Shown here one piece after another: positions 49,533 to 58,443 of a DNA stretch of 64,000 bases (within the stretch, counting starts at the first letter, position 1; every line of letters begins with the position of its first letter). The DNA is taken from the NCBI RefSeq assembly GCF_000717245.1, contig NZ_JNYQ01000003.1:62001-126000 (forward strand). Reading direction: 5' to 3'. The DNA is from Kitasatospora papulosa (GTDB taxonomy: Bacteria; Actinomycetota; Actinomycetes; Streptomycetales; Streptomycetaceae). The notes beneath the pieces were generated by a model. That model was not told the DNA's origin. It searched no databases and was given only the letters and a program-made list of their open reading frames with translations. The translations under genes were made by a program, and so were the position numbers.

Positions 49533-51791
49533 GTGCGGCGGCGGGGCGGGGCCATGATGTGGGATCGGTTCGCGGCGTCAGACCCGGGGTTGCTGCGGCT
49601 CACCGCAGGGCTGCGTACCGTCGCGGCGATCGGCCTCACGCTGGCGGTCCTGGCGGTGCTCGGCACCGACGTGACACTCATGGTCGCCGGTGCGATGACC
49701 GCGATGACGGCGACCTTCGCGATCAAGGACACGCTCGTCCGGGACCAGGCGGTCACCCTCGCCCTGGGCCTGCCGGTGGCTCTCGGCGCCGCGGCGCTGA
49801 GTGCGCTGTTGACCTCTCAGGTCGTCGCGGGCGACCTCTTCTTCGTCGCGCTCATCTTCGGCGCCGTCTACTGCCGTCGGTTCGGTGAACGAGGAACGGC
49901 ACTCGGTCTCATCGGTTTTCAGATCTACTTCCTCTGCCTGTTCGTCGGCGCCTCGACGTCTGCCCTGCCGGCGCTCTGCGTGGCTCTGCTCATCGGATTC
50001 GGCTGCAGTGCGGTGGTCCGGTTCGCCGTGGTCCCGGAGACACCCAGGCGCGTCCTGACACGACTGCGCGATGCCTTCCGGACGCGAGTCGCCCAGCTCG
50101 TCTCGCTGCAGATCGAACTGCTCGACGCCGGACCCGAGCAGTTGGAGAAGGTGCTCGACGAGATGCGGCGGAGCACCGCGCGGCTGCACGAAGCCGCCCT
50201 GATGATCCAGGGCCGCCTGGAGGAGGGCACACCGGACGCGGACAAGGCCGCGCTGCTGCAACGACGCGTCGCGGACGCCGAGATCTCCACGGAGCGGCTC
50301 GGCATGCTGCTGCTCAACGCACGGAGCGCCGAGCGTGCGGACACCCTCACTCTGCATCTGCCGCACGCTCCCGTGCCGCTCACCGGGGACTGGCGGCCGT
50401 CCGAGGACGACGCGACCATAGCCCTGCGCCGGGATCTCAAGGCGCTGCACCTCCTGGTGGACCGGCCCGCGACGAGCGACGGGGGGACAGCCGTCGCGCA
50501 CATACGCAACCGGCTGCTCGGTTACCGGGACGAGGAGAAGCTTCCCCCCGCCCCCGCGGGGATCCAGGACGCCTTCCGTGGCATCGGTGAGGCGGCTCGC
50601 TCCGTCCTGGGTCTGCGGCTGGCGCTGGACGGGCCGCAGGACGAGTCCGACGACTCGCCGGCGACCACCCGGTCCCGCGAGGAGTTCGACGCGGAGGACA
50701 TCGCCCTCGCCTCCTCGTCCGAGAAGCCCACCGACGACGACCGCACAGGTCTGCAGCGCCCCACCACACGGGCCGCCTTCCAGGTCTCGGTGGGCTCGGT
50801 CCTGGCGATCATCGGCGGTGAGCTCCTGTCCACCCAGCGCTGGTACTGGGCCGTTCTGACGTGCTGGGTGGTCTTCCTCAACACCGCCTCCACCGGCGAG
50901 ATCCTGGTCAAGGGCTACCGCCGGCTCATCGGCACCCTCCTGGGCGCGGTGGCCGGTGTCGCGCTGGCCGGACTGGTCGGGGACCACACCTGGGTCGCGT
51001 TCGCGCTGGTCCTCCTCTTCATCTTCGCGATGTTCTTCACCGCTCCCCTGTCCTACGCGGTCATGTCCTTCTTCGTGACGGCCATGCTGGGCCTGCTCTA
51101 CACCCTGCTGAACTCCTACAGTTTCGACGTGCTGGTACTGCGCATCGAGGAGACCGCGATCGGCGCCGCCTGCGGGGTCATCGCCGCCGTGCTGGTGCTG
51201 CCGGTGCACACGGACCGACGTACGGACGAACTGCTGGGGACCGTCCTCGACAAGCTGGGGGATGTCGCCTCGGCCGCGGTGGAGCAGCTCAGCGGTGGAC
51301 CGTCGTCCGACCTGCTCGGCAAGGCCCGCGCGCTGGACACGGCGCTGGACGAACTGCGTGACTCGACGAACCCGTTGACCTACCCGATCACCCCGTTGCG
51401 CGGCCGGCGGCAGACCGTGCGCTATCTGGTGGCCCTGCTGGAGACGTGTGCGTACCACGCGCGCTCGCTCGCGGCGACCGCCGAGCTCGTGCCGCACAGC
51501 AGGACCGTCGCAGCCGATCCCCGTCTGCACCGGGCCGGGCAGCGCATCGCGCACAACATCGAGGTACTCGCGGCCCATGTCGGCGACCAGGACGTCGGGG
51601 GCGAGGTCCGAGCGGCTGCCAGTATCGCCTCCACGCTACGCGACGACGGGTCCGGGACCCCGCCGTCCGGTACCGTGACGTTCCGCGTACTGCGCCACCT
51701 GCAGCGGCTCGACGAAGGAGTGGTCGGGCTCGCACGCCCGCTGGACGTACCCGTCGCGGAGCGTGCAGGGGAGAAGGCGGTACGCGGCTGA
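49533..51791 (+). CDS. FUSC-family aromatic acid exporter-like membrane protein
   Basis: The product has about 752 residues. Hydrophobic blocks at about 20-165 and 480-620, each with five to six helices, flank long charged cytoplasmic regions, the layout of FUSC/YccS/AaeB-type proteins. The second block has FQVSVGSVLAIIGGELLSTQRWYWAVLTCWVVFLNTASTGEILVKGYRRLIGTLLGAVAGVALA, the FUSC-like core. It may export aromatic acids or other toxic anions. GTG 49533 follows AGGGTGA; ATG 49554 is an alternative. The upstream open frame overlaps the DoxX gene and is not used. Confidence 0.8.
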   Translation: MRRRGGAMMWDRFAASDPGLLRLTAGLRTVAAIGLTLAVLAVLGTDVTLMVAGAMTAMTATFAIKDTLVRDQAVTLALGLPVALGAAALSALLTSQVVAGDLFFVALIFGAVYCRRFGERGTALGLIGFQIYFLCLFVGASTSALPALCVALLIGFGCSAVVRFAVVPETPRRVLTRLRDAFRTRVAQLVSLQIELLDAGPEQLEKVLDEMRRSTARLHEAALMIQGRLEEGTPDADKAALLQRRVADAEISTERLGMLLLNARSAERADTLTLHLPHAPVPLTGDWRPSEDDATIALRRDLKALHLLVDRPATSDGGTAVAHIRNRLLGYRDEEKLPPAPAGIQDAFRGIGEAARSVLGLRLALDGPQDESDDSPATTRSREEFDAEDIALASSSEKPTDDDRTGLQRPTTRAAFQVSVGSVLAIIGGELLSTQRWYWAVLTCWVVFLNTASTGEILVKGYRRLIGTLLGAVAGVALAGLVGDHTWVAFALVLLFIFAMFFTAPLSYAVMSFFVTAMLGLLYTLLNSYSFDVLVLRIEETAIGAACGVIAAVLVLPVHTDRRTDELLGTVLDKLGDVASAAVEQLSGGPSSDLLGKARALDTALDELRDSTNPLTYPITPLRGRRQTVRYLVALLETCAYHARSLAATAELVPHSRTVAADPRLHRAGQRIAHNIEVLAAHVGDQDVGGEVRAAASIASTLRDDGSGTPPSGTVTFRVLRHLQRLDEGVVGLARPLDVPVAERAGEKAVRG

Positions 51792-51833
51792 GGCGAGGAG
51801 CGACAGTTCCGAGCCGGCGCTTCTCTTCAGGGA

Positions 51834-51868
51834 CGGGACGGCACGCACCCCAGGTGCGCGCCGTCCCG
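51834..51868. terminator. convergent stem-loop between FUSC and P450 genes
   Basis: Sixteen-base arms (51834-51849 with 51853-51868) pair with one mismatch around a 3-base loop, midway between two converging stops. Confidence 0.75.
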
Positions 51869-51889
51869 CACGGAGGAGGACGCCGCCGG

Positions 51890-53305
51890 TCAGTCCTGCT
51901 TCTGCTCGGCGGAGTCGCTTCTCAGGTGCACAGCCATCAGCACAGGGCTGGGTCGCACCGTTGCACGCGCGACGGGCCACACCTCCTGGCCCGAGAGAGG
52001 CTCGAAGCGTACGCGCCGGATGATCGTGGCGACGGCGGTAAGCAGCTCGGTGAGAGCGAACCGGTCGCCGATGCACTTGTGCTTGCCCGCCCCGAACGGG
52101 AGGAAGGCCCCCGGCATGAACGCTTCACCCTGCGCCTCGTCCAGCCAGCGGTCGGGGTCGAAGGTGAGAGGCTCGGGGAACAGTTCGGGGTCGCGGTGCA
52201 GGGCGTGCTGGCAGTAGGCGAGTTCGGTGCCGGCGGGGACCGACCATGCCCCCAGCCGTGTCCGGGTAGCGGTGCGTCGCGTGACGAGCCAGCCCGTGTG
52301 GTGCAACCGCAGCGTTTCCCGGACGACACGGTCGAGGTAGGGCAGACGGGGCAGATCCTCGAACGTGATGGGGCGGTCTCCGATGACCGCGTCGAGTTCG
52401 TCCAGGACCGCGCGTTCGATCTCGGTGTCGCGCGTGATCTCGTGCAACGCCCAGGCCAGTACTGATGCTGTGGTCTCGGTTCCTGCCACGGCCAGAGTGA
52501 GAATCTCCGAACTGATCTGTTGCCCGGTGAGCGGCTCACCGGTCTCCTCGTCCGTGGCCTGGAGCAGCAGGGACAACATGTCGCCGGTGTCCTGTCCCGC
52601 CTCCTGGAGCTCGGCCACGGCGTGGTTGATGGTCGCCCTGACGGCGTCCCGGGCGGCGTTGAAACGGCGGCTGAAGGGGAGGGGCAGGCGTTCCACCCAG
52701 TCGGGCAGCATGACGCGGGCGCCGACGCCGTTCATGACCACGGACAGGTCGTCGCGCAGTCGACGGAACGTCGCTTCGTCCAGGCTGCCGGCGAAGATGG
52801 TCTTGGCGAGCATGTCGAGGGACAGTGCGACCATGGCCTCGCGGACGTCCAGTTGATGACCTGGTATCCAGGTGTCGACGGCGGCGTTGGTCTCGGCACG
52901 CATGATGTCGACGTAACGGGCGATCTCCGGGCGGCCGAACGCCGGCTGGAGCTGGCGTCGTCGGCGCACGTGGTTCTGGCCCGCCGCAGTGACGACGGAA
53001 TCACCGAGCAGCTGGCCCATCTTCTCGAAGAAGCGGCCTTTGTCGAGGCTGGGGCCGGGGTCGATCAGCATGGTGCGGATGAGCGCGGGATCCTGGACGA
53101 TCAGAGTGCGGGTGCCGGGCTGGAGCGTGATCTCGACCAGCGGGCCGTAGTTGGTTCGCAATGAGGCGATGAAGCCGAGTTTGTCGCGTATGAGCTGTAT
53201 CGCGTGACCCAGGAGCGGAACTGATCCTGCTGCTCTGGGTATGGGGGGAGGCGTTACGAGCGTCACGGGTGCATGCCACCTTTCAAGCCGATCTTGGCGC
53301 TTCAT
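51890..53305 (-). CDS. cytochrome P450, pentalenene-oxygenase-like type
   Basis: The product has up to 471 residues. Conserved P450 elements: I-helix AGTETTASVLAWAL, K-helix ETLR, the FDPDRW segment and the haem-thiolate motif FGAGKHKCIGDRFA. The long N-terminal region without a membrane anchor and the sequence style resemble actinobacterial P450s acting on terpenes (PtlI-type) rather than CYP105 drug oxidases. No terpene synthase, ferredoxin or reductase lies next to it. ATG 53305 is one start; a GTG about 11 codons in, with AAAGGTGG upstream, is another. Confidence 0.85.
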   Translation of the reverse strand: MKRQDRLERWHAPVTLVTPPPIPRAAGSVPLLGHAIQLIRDKLGFIASLRTNYGPLVEITLQPGTRTLIVQDPALIRTMLIDPGPSLDKGRFFEKMGQLLGDSVVTAAGQNHVRRRRQLQPAFGRPEIARYVDIMRAETNAAVDTWIPGHQLDVREAMVALSLDMLAKTIFAGSLDEATFRRLRDDLSVVMNGVGARVMLPDWVERLPLPFSRRFNAARDAVRATINHAVAELQEAGQDTGDMLSLLLQATDEETGEPLTGQQISSEILTLAVAGTETTASVLAWALHEITRDTEIERAVLDELDAVIGDRPITFEDLPRLPYLDRVVRETLRLHHTGWLVTRRTATRTRLGAWSVPAGTELAYCQHALHRDPELFPEPLTFDPDRWLDEAQGEAFMPGAFLPFGAGKHKCIGDRFALTELLTAVATIIRRVRFEPLSGQEVWPVARATVRPSPVLMAVHLRSDSAEQKQD

Positions 53306-53471
53306 GGCTTCCCTGATCGCTCCGGCCGGCAAGCAGCTTCTCCACGTGGTCCATGCCACGTGTCGAGGTGTTTCGCCGATTGCCACACGGGAACGCCCGC
53401 TCCCGAGCAGCACCGTCCGGTCGGCGCGTCCGGAACCGACGGACGAAAAACGGAGAAGTGGTGCCCGTGGC

Positions 53472-53495
53472 GTTTGAAAGTGTCGGAGCGGTAAA
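53472..53495 (+). promoter_or_regulatory. SigB-like promoter candidate
   Basis: GTTT (53472-53475), a 14-base spacer and GGTAAA (53490-53495) partly fit the SigB-type pattern GNNT-N14-16-GGGTAY. It lies 58 bases before the GlsB start. The -10 has two departures, so support is limited. Confidence 0.4.
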
Positions 53496-53552
53496 GACGA
53501 CGCGTTGACAGTACGTGCATACGACGCGGTACGACGCGGCAGGAGACGCATC

Positions 53553-53822
53553 ATGGGCATCATCGCTTGGATCTTCATCGGACTGCTCGCAGGCCTCATC
53601 GCCAAGGCGCTGATGCCGGGCAAGGACCCCGGCGGCATCATCATCACCATGCTGATCGGTATCGCGGGCGGCCTTCTCGGGGGCTGGCTCGGGAAGGTGA
53701 TCTTCGGCGTCGACTCCATCGACGGCTTCTTCGACCTCTCCACATGGGTCGCCGCCATCGTCGGTTCGATCATCCTGCTCGCCCTCTACCGACTGGTCAC
53801 GGGAAACCGCCGCCACGCCTGA
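53553..53822 (+). CDS. GlsB/YeaQ/YmgE family membrane protein
   Basis: The 89-residue protein has three hydrophobic Gly-rich helices (MGIIAWIFIGLLAGLIAKALMPG; GIIITMLIGIAGGLLGGWLGKVIFG; WVAAIVGSIILLALYRLV), the so-called transglycosylase-associated family. Relatives in many bacteria are general-stress proteins; no enzymatic activity is implied. AGGAG stands eight bases before the ATG. A SigB-like promoter candidate lies upstream. Confidence 0.87.
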   Translation: MGIIAWIFIGLLAGLIAKALMPGKDPGGIIITMLIGIAGGLLGGWLGKVIFGVDSIDGFFDLSTWVAAIVGSIILLALYRLVTGNRRHA

Positions 53823-53850
53823 CGCAGGAACCTTCGAACCTGGCACCGCA

Positions 53851-53894
53851 CGCCGGTCGGCTCCCCTCCCCGGGGGGGAACCGACCGGCGTTTT
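53851..53894 (+). terminator. intrinsic terminator after GlsB gene
   Basis: CGCCGGTCGG (53851-53860) pairs with CCGACCGGCG (53881-53890) and is followed directly by TTTT; inner C and G runs can extend the hairpin. One of the few hairpins here with a T-run. Confidence 0.8.
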
Positions 53895-53948
53895 CGCGCC
53901 GATCCGTCCGGCTTCGCCGAATCGCTCGCACCCCGTGAGCATCGGTCC

Positions 53949-55919
53949 TCACGGAGCGGCGGAGGCGGCCGCGCCGGTGGAGTCGGCCTGGTCGACGGGT
54001 GCCGGCGCGGTGCCGGGGTCCGTCGCCAGCACCACCAGGTGGTCCTCGGCGTTCCAGACCCGCCGTTCGTACTTCGGCGGGTTGAGCCGGACCCCCTGCG
54101 TGGCGGCATCGGTGCGCGACTCGTGACCGATGTAGCCGATCGCGCATTCGCCCCGGTCGCGTGCTGCGGCGACGAGGGTGGCGAAGGTGGCTTCGGCGTC
54201 CTGGAGGACGTACCTGCCGGCGGGTCGTAGGGACACGCCGGCGCCCTCGGGGGAGAACAACTCGTCGAAGACGGGTGCCAGATGACGGTTCTGTGCGATC
54301 TGCGCCATCAGAAGGCCCGTCAGCTTCCCACTGACGATCACGTCGGAACCCTTGTTGACGGACGCCAGGGGGCGGTTGCGGTCCTCCACGAGTTCGGTGA
54401 CCAGGCGGACCTCGTGTCCGGTGCGTTCCTCAAGCAGCCGCAGGGCCAGCAAGGTGACCAGGGTCCAGTCGTCGGGACGGTCCGGTCCTTCCCCCTGGTC
54501 CGGGCCCAGGACGACCAGCCCGTCGTACGGACTGACGTCGAGCCCGAGAAGCGTCTCGGGCCGTGACAGCGCCGCGGACCGGAAACGCACGTCCGCCCCG
54601 CTCCTCTTCGTGTCCTCCGGCTCGGGTTGCCTCGGGCCGGGTACGGCGCTGTCGGTGATCACGTCCAGGACGGATCCAGGAGGGGCCGTACGCCGCAACT
54701 GGCCGACGACGAGCGGTGCCGTCCGGTTCCAGCCGAGCAGCAGCAACCTGGTCGGGCGGTCGGGTTCGGACGGGGCCGAGACGATCACCGACGGGTCGAC
54801 GAGGTGGCGGCAGGACTCCACCCGTGTGCTGGTGTCGTCGCGAGCCAGCACGATGAGGCGGCTTCCCGGCACGACGACGGTGTCGGCCGGCGGGTTGAGC
54901 AGCGTACGGCCCTCGGGCGTGAGCAGCCCGACCACGCAGGAGTTCGGGTGGCCCAACAAGGTGGCGCCGAAGGAGTCCAGATGGAACGCCGTGCCGTCGG
55001 CGAGGTGGAACTCGTCGCCCGCGAAGTCGAGAAGGTCACCGAGGACGACCGACAGACCTGGTCGGCCGACGCACTGCGCGATCAGCCGGGCCGTCACCGT
55101 GTCGGTCTCCAGCACCGTGCCGCGCGGGCCGGCGGCGAGCCGCGCAGGGGCCCGGTACCGGTCGTCGCGGACCGCTGCGAGTACCGGCGGCCCGTACGCG
55201 CCCTCACCGAGCACCGCGCGCAGAGCCAGCAGGATGCGCAGTACCTCGGCGTCGCCCGTCGGTTCCGCCGACGGCAGCACCACGACGGTCCTTGCCGTCC
55301 GCGGGCTGACGAGCGCGAGCACCTCCGGGTCGCCGGCGGGACCACTGCGGCAGATGATCAGACCGCGTGCGGCAGGGGGGACGCGGGCGGTCAGCAGCCG
55401 CTCCATCTCGACCTTGTCCCGGTCCGCGAGGAGCACGATGGCCTGCGGCCGGTGCGGGGCCTGGGCGGCGACCAACTCGCTGACCACCGTGGTCACCTGG
55501 TCCGACCAGCCGAGCACGACGACGTGGTCCTGCTCCAGCACCGTGGACCGTCCGCGGCTCAGCTCGGCCATCCGCTCGGCCAGGCCCGTCGTGATCACTC
55601 CGACCAGGGTCGACACGCACAGCAGGGCGACCAGCCCGAGCACGGCCGAGAGCACCAGTCGGAGCGGTGTGCCGGATGCCGCCCCCAGACGCAGCGTCTC
55701 CGCACTGGTCCGCCACGCCGCGGTGAGTCTCCCCGACAACGACCTGGGCGATCCGGGATCCGTCCACACCAGCAACGTACTCACCGGCAGGACGACAGCC
55801 AGGCACGTGATCACGAGCCAGCCCATCAGGGTGCCGGTGGAACGGGCCAGCGTGCGGTCGAACAGGTAGCCCGCCCTGTCCCGCAGCGACACCCGTGGCC
55901 GTTCCTTCGCTGTTTCCAC
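53949..55919 (-). CDS. CASTOR/DMI1-like ion channel protein with RCK domains
   Basis: The 656-residue protein has two N-terminal membrane segments (about 30-53 and 85-112) and a large cytoplasmic part with Rossmann-like RCK repeats (VLEQDHVVVLGWSDQVTTVVSELVAA; RLLLLGWNRTAPLVVGQL). The GWSDQ and GWNR motifs and overall length are those of the CASTOR/POLLUX/DMI1 channel family known from plants, which also has actinobacterial members. It likely conducts cations under ligand control. GTG 55919 (VETAKERPR) has GGGAG at good spacing; the longer frame to 55982 is basic and less likely. Confidence 0.83.
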   Translation of the reverse strand: METAKERPRVSLRDRAGYLFDRTLARSTGTLMGWLVITCLAVVLPVSTLLVWTDPGSPRSLSGRLTAAWRTSAETLRLGAASGTPLRLVLSAVLGLVALLCVSTLVGVITTGLAERMAELSRGRSTVLEQDHVVVLGWSDQVTTVVSELVAAQAPHRPQAIVLLADRDKVEMERLLTARVPPAARGLIICRSGPAGDPEVLALVSPRTARTVVVLPSAEPTGDAEVLRILLALRAVLGEGAYGPPVLAAVRDDRYRAPARLAAGPRGTVLETDTVTARLIAQCVGRPGLSVVLGDLLDFAGDEFHLADGTAFHLDSFGATLLGHPNSCVVGLLTPEGRTLLNPPADTVVVPGSRLIVLARDDTSTRVESCRHLVDPSVIVSAPSEPDRPTRLLLLGWNRTAPLVVGQLRRTAPPGSVLDVITDSAVPGPRQPEPEDTKRSGADVRFRSAALSRPETLLGLDVSPYDGLVVLGPDQGEGPDRPDDWTLVTLLALRLLEERTGHEVRLVTELVEDRNRPLASVNKGSDVIVSGKLTGLLMAQIAQNRHLAPVFDELFSPEGAGVSLRPAGRYVLQDAEATFATLVAAARDRGECAIGYIGHESRTDAATQGVRLNPPKYERRVWNAEDHLVVLATDPGTAPAPVDQADSTGAAASAAP

Positions 55920-56176
55920 TGCCCCAACTCCCCTCGTACGCCGCCGCGCCCCTCGGTGGGTACGCCGCGACTGTCCCCCCACGCACAGTGCTGACCGGTG
56001 ATCGGTGACACGCGGGGTTCGGAGCCCGGTTCATCCTTTCGTGCGGGTGAACCGGGCCGGGAAGCAGCGGGGGGAAGCGAGTTCCCGTCCGGGCGGGAAC
56101 TCGTTGCATGGGAGCGGACACAAAGGGCAGACGCAGTGCACACAGGCCCGCGGACGGGCCTGAAACGGAGGTCACG

Positions 56177-56527
56177 GTGCTGTCCCACAGACTGGAACGC
56201 GATGTACTCGTCATCACGATCGAAGAGGACCCGGGGGTCAGCGGGCGTGCCGGGCTGGCGACGGAGATCACGGAACTCGTCCATGCCTACCGGACATCAC
56301 CCGTGCTGCTCGTCATCGACCGGGCGGCGAGCACGCCCGCTACCGCCAGCGCCGTCCTGCGCGCCCACCGGCAGGTCGGCGAACTGAACACGCTGTTGTC
56401 GGTCGCCACCCAGGATGCCGCCACCCGGCGCCTCCTGGAGGACAACGCCGACACCTGCGGGTCAAGGCTGGTCGTGCATACGCACGTTGACGTCGCGCTC
56501 GACACGGCGTACGTCTCCGCCGCCTGA
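56177..56527 (+). CDS. STAS-like small protein
   Basis: The 116-residue product alternates strands and helices as in a STAS domain (DVLVITIEEDPG; SPVLLVIDRAASTPATASAVLRAHRQVGELNTLLSVATQDAATRRLLED), but the usual DSSG phosphorylation motif is replaced by DRAASTPAT. It may be a non-phosphorylatable STAS relative or a signal-binding protein. GTG 56177 follows GGAGG; codons upstream in the frame (Gly/Arg-rich) are not convincing. It diverges from the channel gene. Confidence 0.62.
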   Translation: MLSHRLERDVLVITIEEDPGVSGRAGLATEITELVHAYRTSPVLLVIDRAASTPATASAVLRAHRQVGELNTLLSVATQDAATRRLLEDNADTCGSRLVVHTHVDVALDTAYVSAA

Positions 56528-56649
56528 GCGCACGCTCCCGGTGTGCGCCGGACAGCCGCACGCAGAGGTCCACGAGGGCCCTGTGTCAACCGTAGAGAAC
56601 CGGATCCCCTCGGAACGGGGCTCCGCTGCCTGAGGAGGCTCCGCGACCC

Positions 56650-56877
56650 ATGAGTGCATCGGTCAAGACAAAGTCCAGGTCCAGGGTCTACCTGTCGCTC
56701 GGCACCACGGCTTTCGGCATGCTGAGCGTGGTGAAGCAGGCCCAGCTCGCACGCAAGGAGCACGACACCCTCCGCCTGGTGGACGCCGTGATATGCACGG
56801 CCAAGACGGTGACGGGCCTCGCGGTCCTCTACCGCGAGCTCAAGAACCTGGGCGACGAAGACGTCCTGCTCGGCTGA
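56650..56877 (+). CDS. small hypothetical protein
   Basis: The 75-residue product MSASVKTKSRSRVYLSLGTTAFGMLSVVKQAQLARKEHDTLRLVDAVICTAKTVTGLAVLYRELKNLGDEDVLLG has a basic start, one moderately hydrophobic helix and a second amphipathic helix. GAGGAGG lies about 12 bases before the ATG and codon bias is good, so it is probably real. No family recognised. It ends 45 bases from the converging reductase gene. Confidence 0.6.
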   Translation: MSASVKTKSRSRVYLSLGTTAFGMLSVVKQAQLARKEHDTLRLVDAVICTAKTVTGLAVLYRELKNLGDEDVLLG

Positions 56878-56921
56878 GTGATGACGGCTCCCGGCCGAGG
56901 CACGGTCGTCGGACGCGGGCT

Positions 56922-57503
56922 CTACCCCGCCGACGGATCCTGGCGCGCCACGCGGTAGCGGAGGTGGACCACCCGTGAGTGGAAGGTGCGGGTCTCCACG
57001 AGTTCGAGATCCACCCGGCGCTCGCCCCGCGGAAAGAACGGAATGCCGCCGCCCACCAGTACCGGGTGTACCGTCACCCGGTACTCGTCGATCAGGTCCG
57101 AGGCGGCCGCTTCGGCGGCGAGAGCCGCTCCCCCGATCGCGATGTCCCCCTCCCCCGGCTCGGCGCGCAGGCGCTCGATCTCCTCCACGAGACCGACGGA
57201 GGCCAGGCGGGCGTTGCCCCGCACCTCTGACAACGTGGTGGAGAAGACCACCTTGGGCAGCGGATTCCAGAGCGCCGCCCACTCGAGCTCGGTGGCGTCG
57301 AGCGACGAATCCTGCCCGGCGGTCTCCCAGTAGAGCATCGTCTCGTAGAGCCGTCGGCCCAGCAGATGGACGTCGACCTCACGGATCTCGTCGATGAAGA
57401 AACGAAAGACTTCCTCGTCCGGCACCGTCCAGTCGAAGCCGCCGTCCGGGCCGACGATGTAGCCGTCGAGCGACGCGTTCATCGAATAGACCACGCTGCG
57501 CAT
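56922..57503 (-). CDS. dihydrofolate reductase/RibD-type reductase family protein
   Basis: The 193-residue protein matches the RibD C-terminal/DHFR-like family: VVYSMNASLDGYIVGPDGGFDW at the start, DVHLLGRRLYETMLYWE, and the NADPH-site GDIAIGGAALAAEAAASDLIDEYRVTVHPVLVGGGIPFFP. Such stand-alone proteins are presumed NAD(P)H-dependent reductases of unknown substrate. ATG 57503 (MRSVVYSM) is the family start and follows a GAGGA. Confidence 0.85.
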   Translation of the reverse strand: MRSVVYSMNASLDGYIVGPDGGFDWTVPDEEVFRFFIDEIREVDVHLLGRRLYETMLYWETAGQDSSLDATELEWAALWNPLPKVVFSTTLSEVRGNARLASVGLVEEIERLRAEPGEGDIAIGGAALAAEAAASDLIDEYRVTVHPVLVGGGIPFFPRGERRVDLELVETRTFHSRVVHLRYRVARQDPSAG

Positions 57504-57737
57504 CGGAAGTCCTCCTCGGTGACGGGTTCGACATTACGACTGCCGAACCCCGCAGGACTCATCGCGACTCGCCGGACTCCGGAGGCGAGTCACGTGGCCC
57601 GGCGCCTGTCCCGGGGCCGGACCCTCGTCGTGCGTGAGGGCTTCAGCCGGTGGCGAGTTCCATCAGGACACCTCACACCGGCATCGCCTCCGGCCGGCTG
57701 CGTGCCCGCGCCGTCCGCCCGTCGCCACTCGGCTCGA

Positions 57738-57790
57738 CGGGACGCCGGGGCCCCGGCCAGGGGACCGTGGGCCGGGGCCCCGGCGTCCCG
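57738..57790. terminator. 21-bp perfect stem-loop after Tat-signal gene
   Basis: Arms 57738-57758 and 57770-57790 are exact reverse complements, all but a few bases G/C, around an 11-base loop. It begins five bases past the stop of the minus-strand gene. The rest of the gap to 57503 holds no supported gene. Confidence 0.85.
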
Positions 57791-57795
57791 GTGCG

Positions 57796-58149
57796 TCAGT
57801 TCAGTGCGACGGGGGGCGGCGTGCCGTAGAAGGTGAGTGGCGGCCAGCCCTTGGACTGGGCCAGCGCCGACAGCGCCTGCGCCACCTCCAGCGGAGTGAT
57901 GTCCTGCGCGGACGGATAGCCGTTCGGCTTGTCCACGCGGATCTTGAAGGTCAGGTCCATCATCAGGTCGCTCTCGGCCATACTCGCGTCCGCCCGGAAA
58001 TCCGTCCCCTCCATGAACTCGGGCGTTGTCGTCGTCGCCGCCTCGTCCCTTTCCGCGGCATCGGCAGCAGCTGCGGTGGACGCGAACACCGCTCCTGCAG
58101 CGGCCGTCCCCGAGTAACCCAGCAGCTTGCGTCGGGATATGTCCGACAC
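57796..58149 (-). CDS. small Tat-signal protein of unknown function
   Basis: The 117-residue product has a twin-arginine leader (SRRKLLGYSGTAAAGAVFASTAAAADA) and a mature part of about 80 residues (EFMEGTDFRADASMAESDLMMDLTFKIRVDKPNGYPSAQDITPLEVAQALSALAQSKGWPPLTFYG). GTG 58149 follows GGAGGGATC, a strong site. Tat export of such a small protein suggests folding or cofactor binding in the cytoplasm, or export with a partner. No family recognised. Confidence 0.7.
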   Translation of the reverse strand: MSDISRRKLLGYSGTAAAGAVFASTAAAADAAERDEAATTTTPEFMEGTDFRADASMAESDLMMDLTFKIRVDKPNGYPSAQDITPLEVAQALSALAQSKGWPPLTFYGTPPPVALN

Positions 58150-58443
58150 GATCCCTCCCCCTGTCGATCTCCCGGCCACCCGGGAGCCGAGCTCGATCAT
58201 ATGAACGAAGGATCTGTCGCGAAGGAACTTCGCGGTCATTTCCTCGGCAGGTACCGGAGCCCACCGCTCCGGCTGCGGTGGGGGCACCCCCGCCACACGC
58301 CGGAGCAGGCATCCCGGACCCGCAGGCCCCGAGACGGTGGCCGCGCGGCTCCGAGGGGCGTGCGGCCGCTTCCGGGCGAGTGCCACAGCGCGCGCGACCC
58401 GGTGGTGCCGCATAGCGTGGAGGGGCCAGGGCCCCCGAGGCCG

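Noticed and set aside
57634..58443. Long N-terminal extension of the second PAS phosphatase
   Set aside because: It is antisense to the Tat-signal gene and crosses its terminator hairpin.
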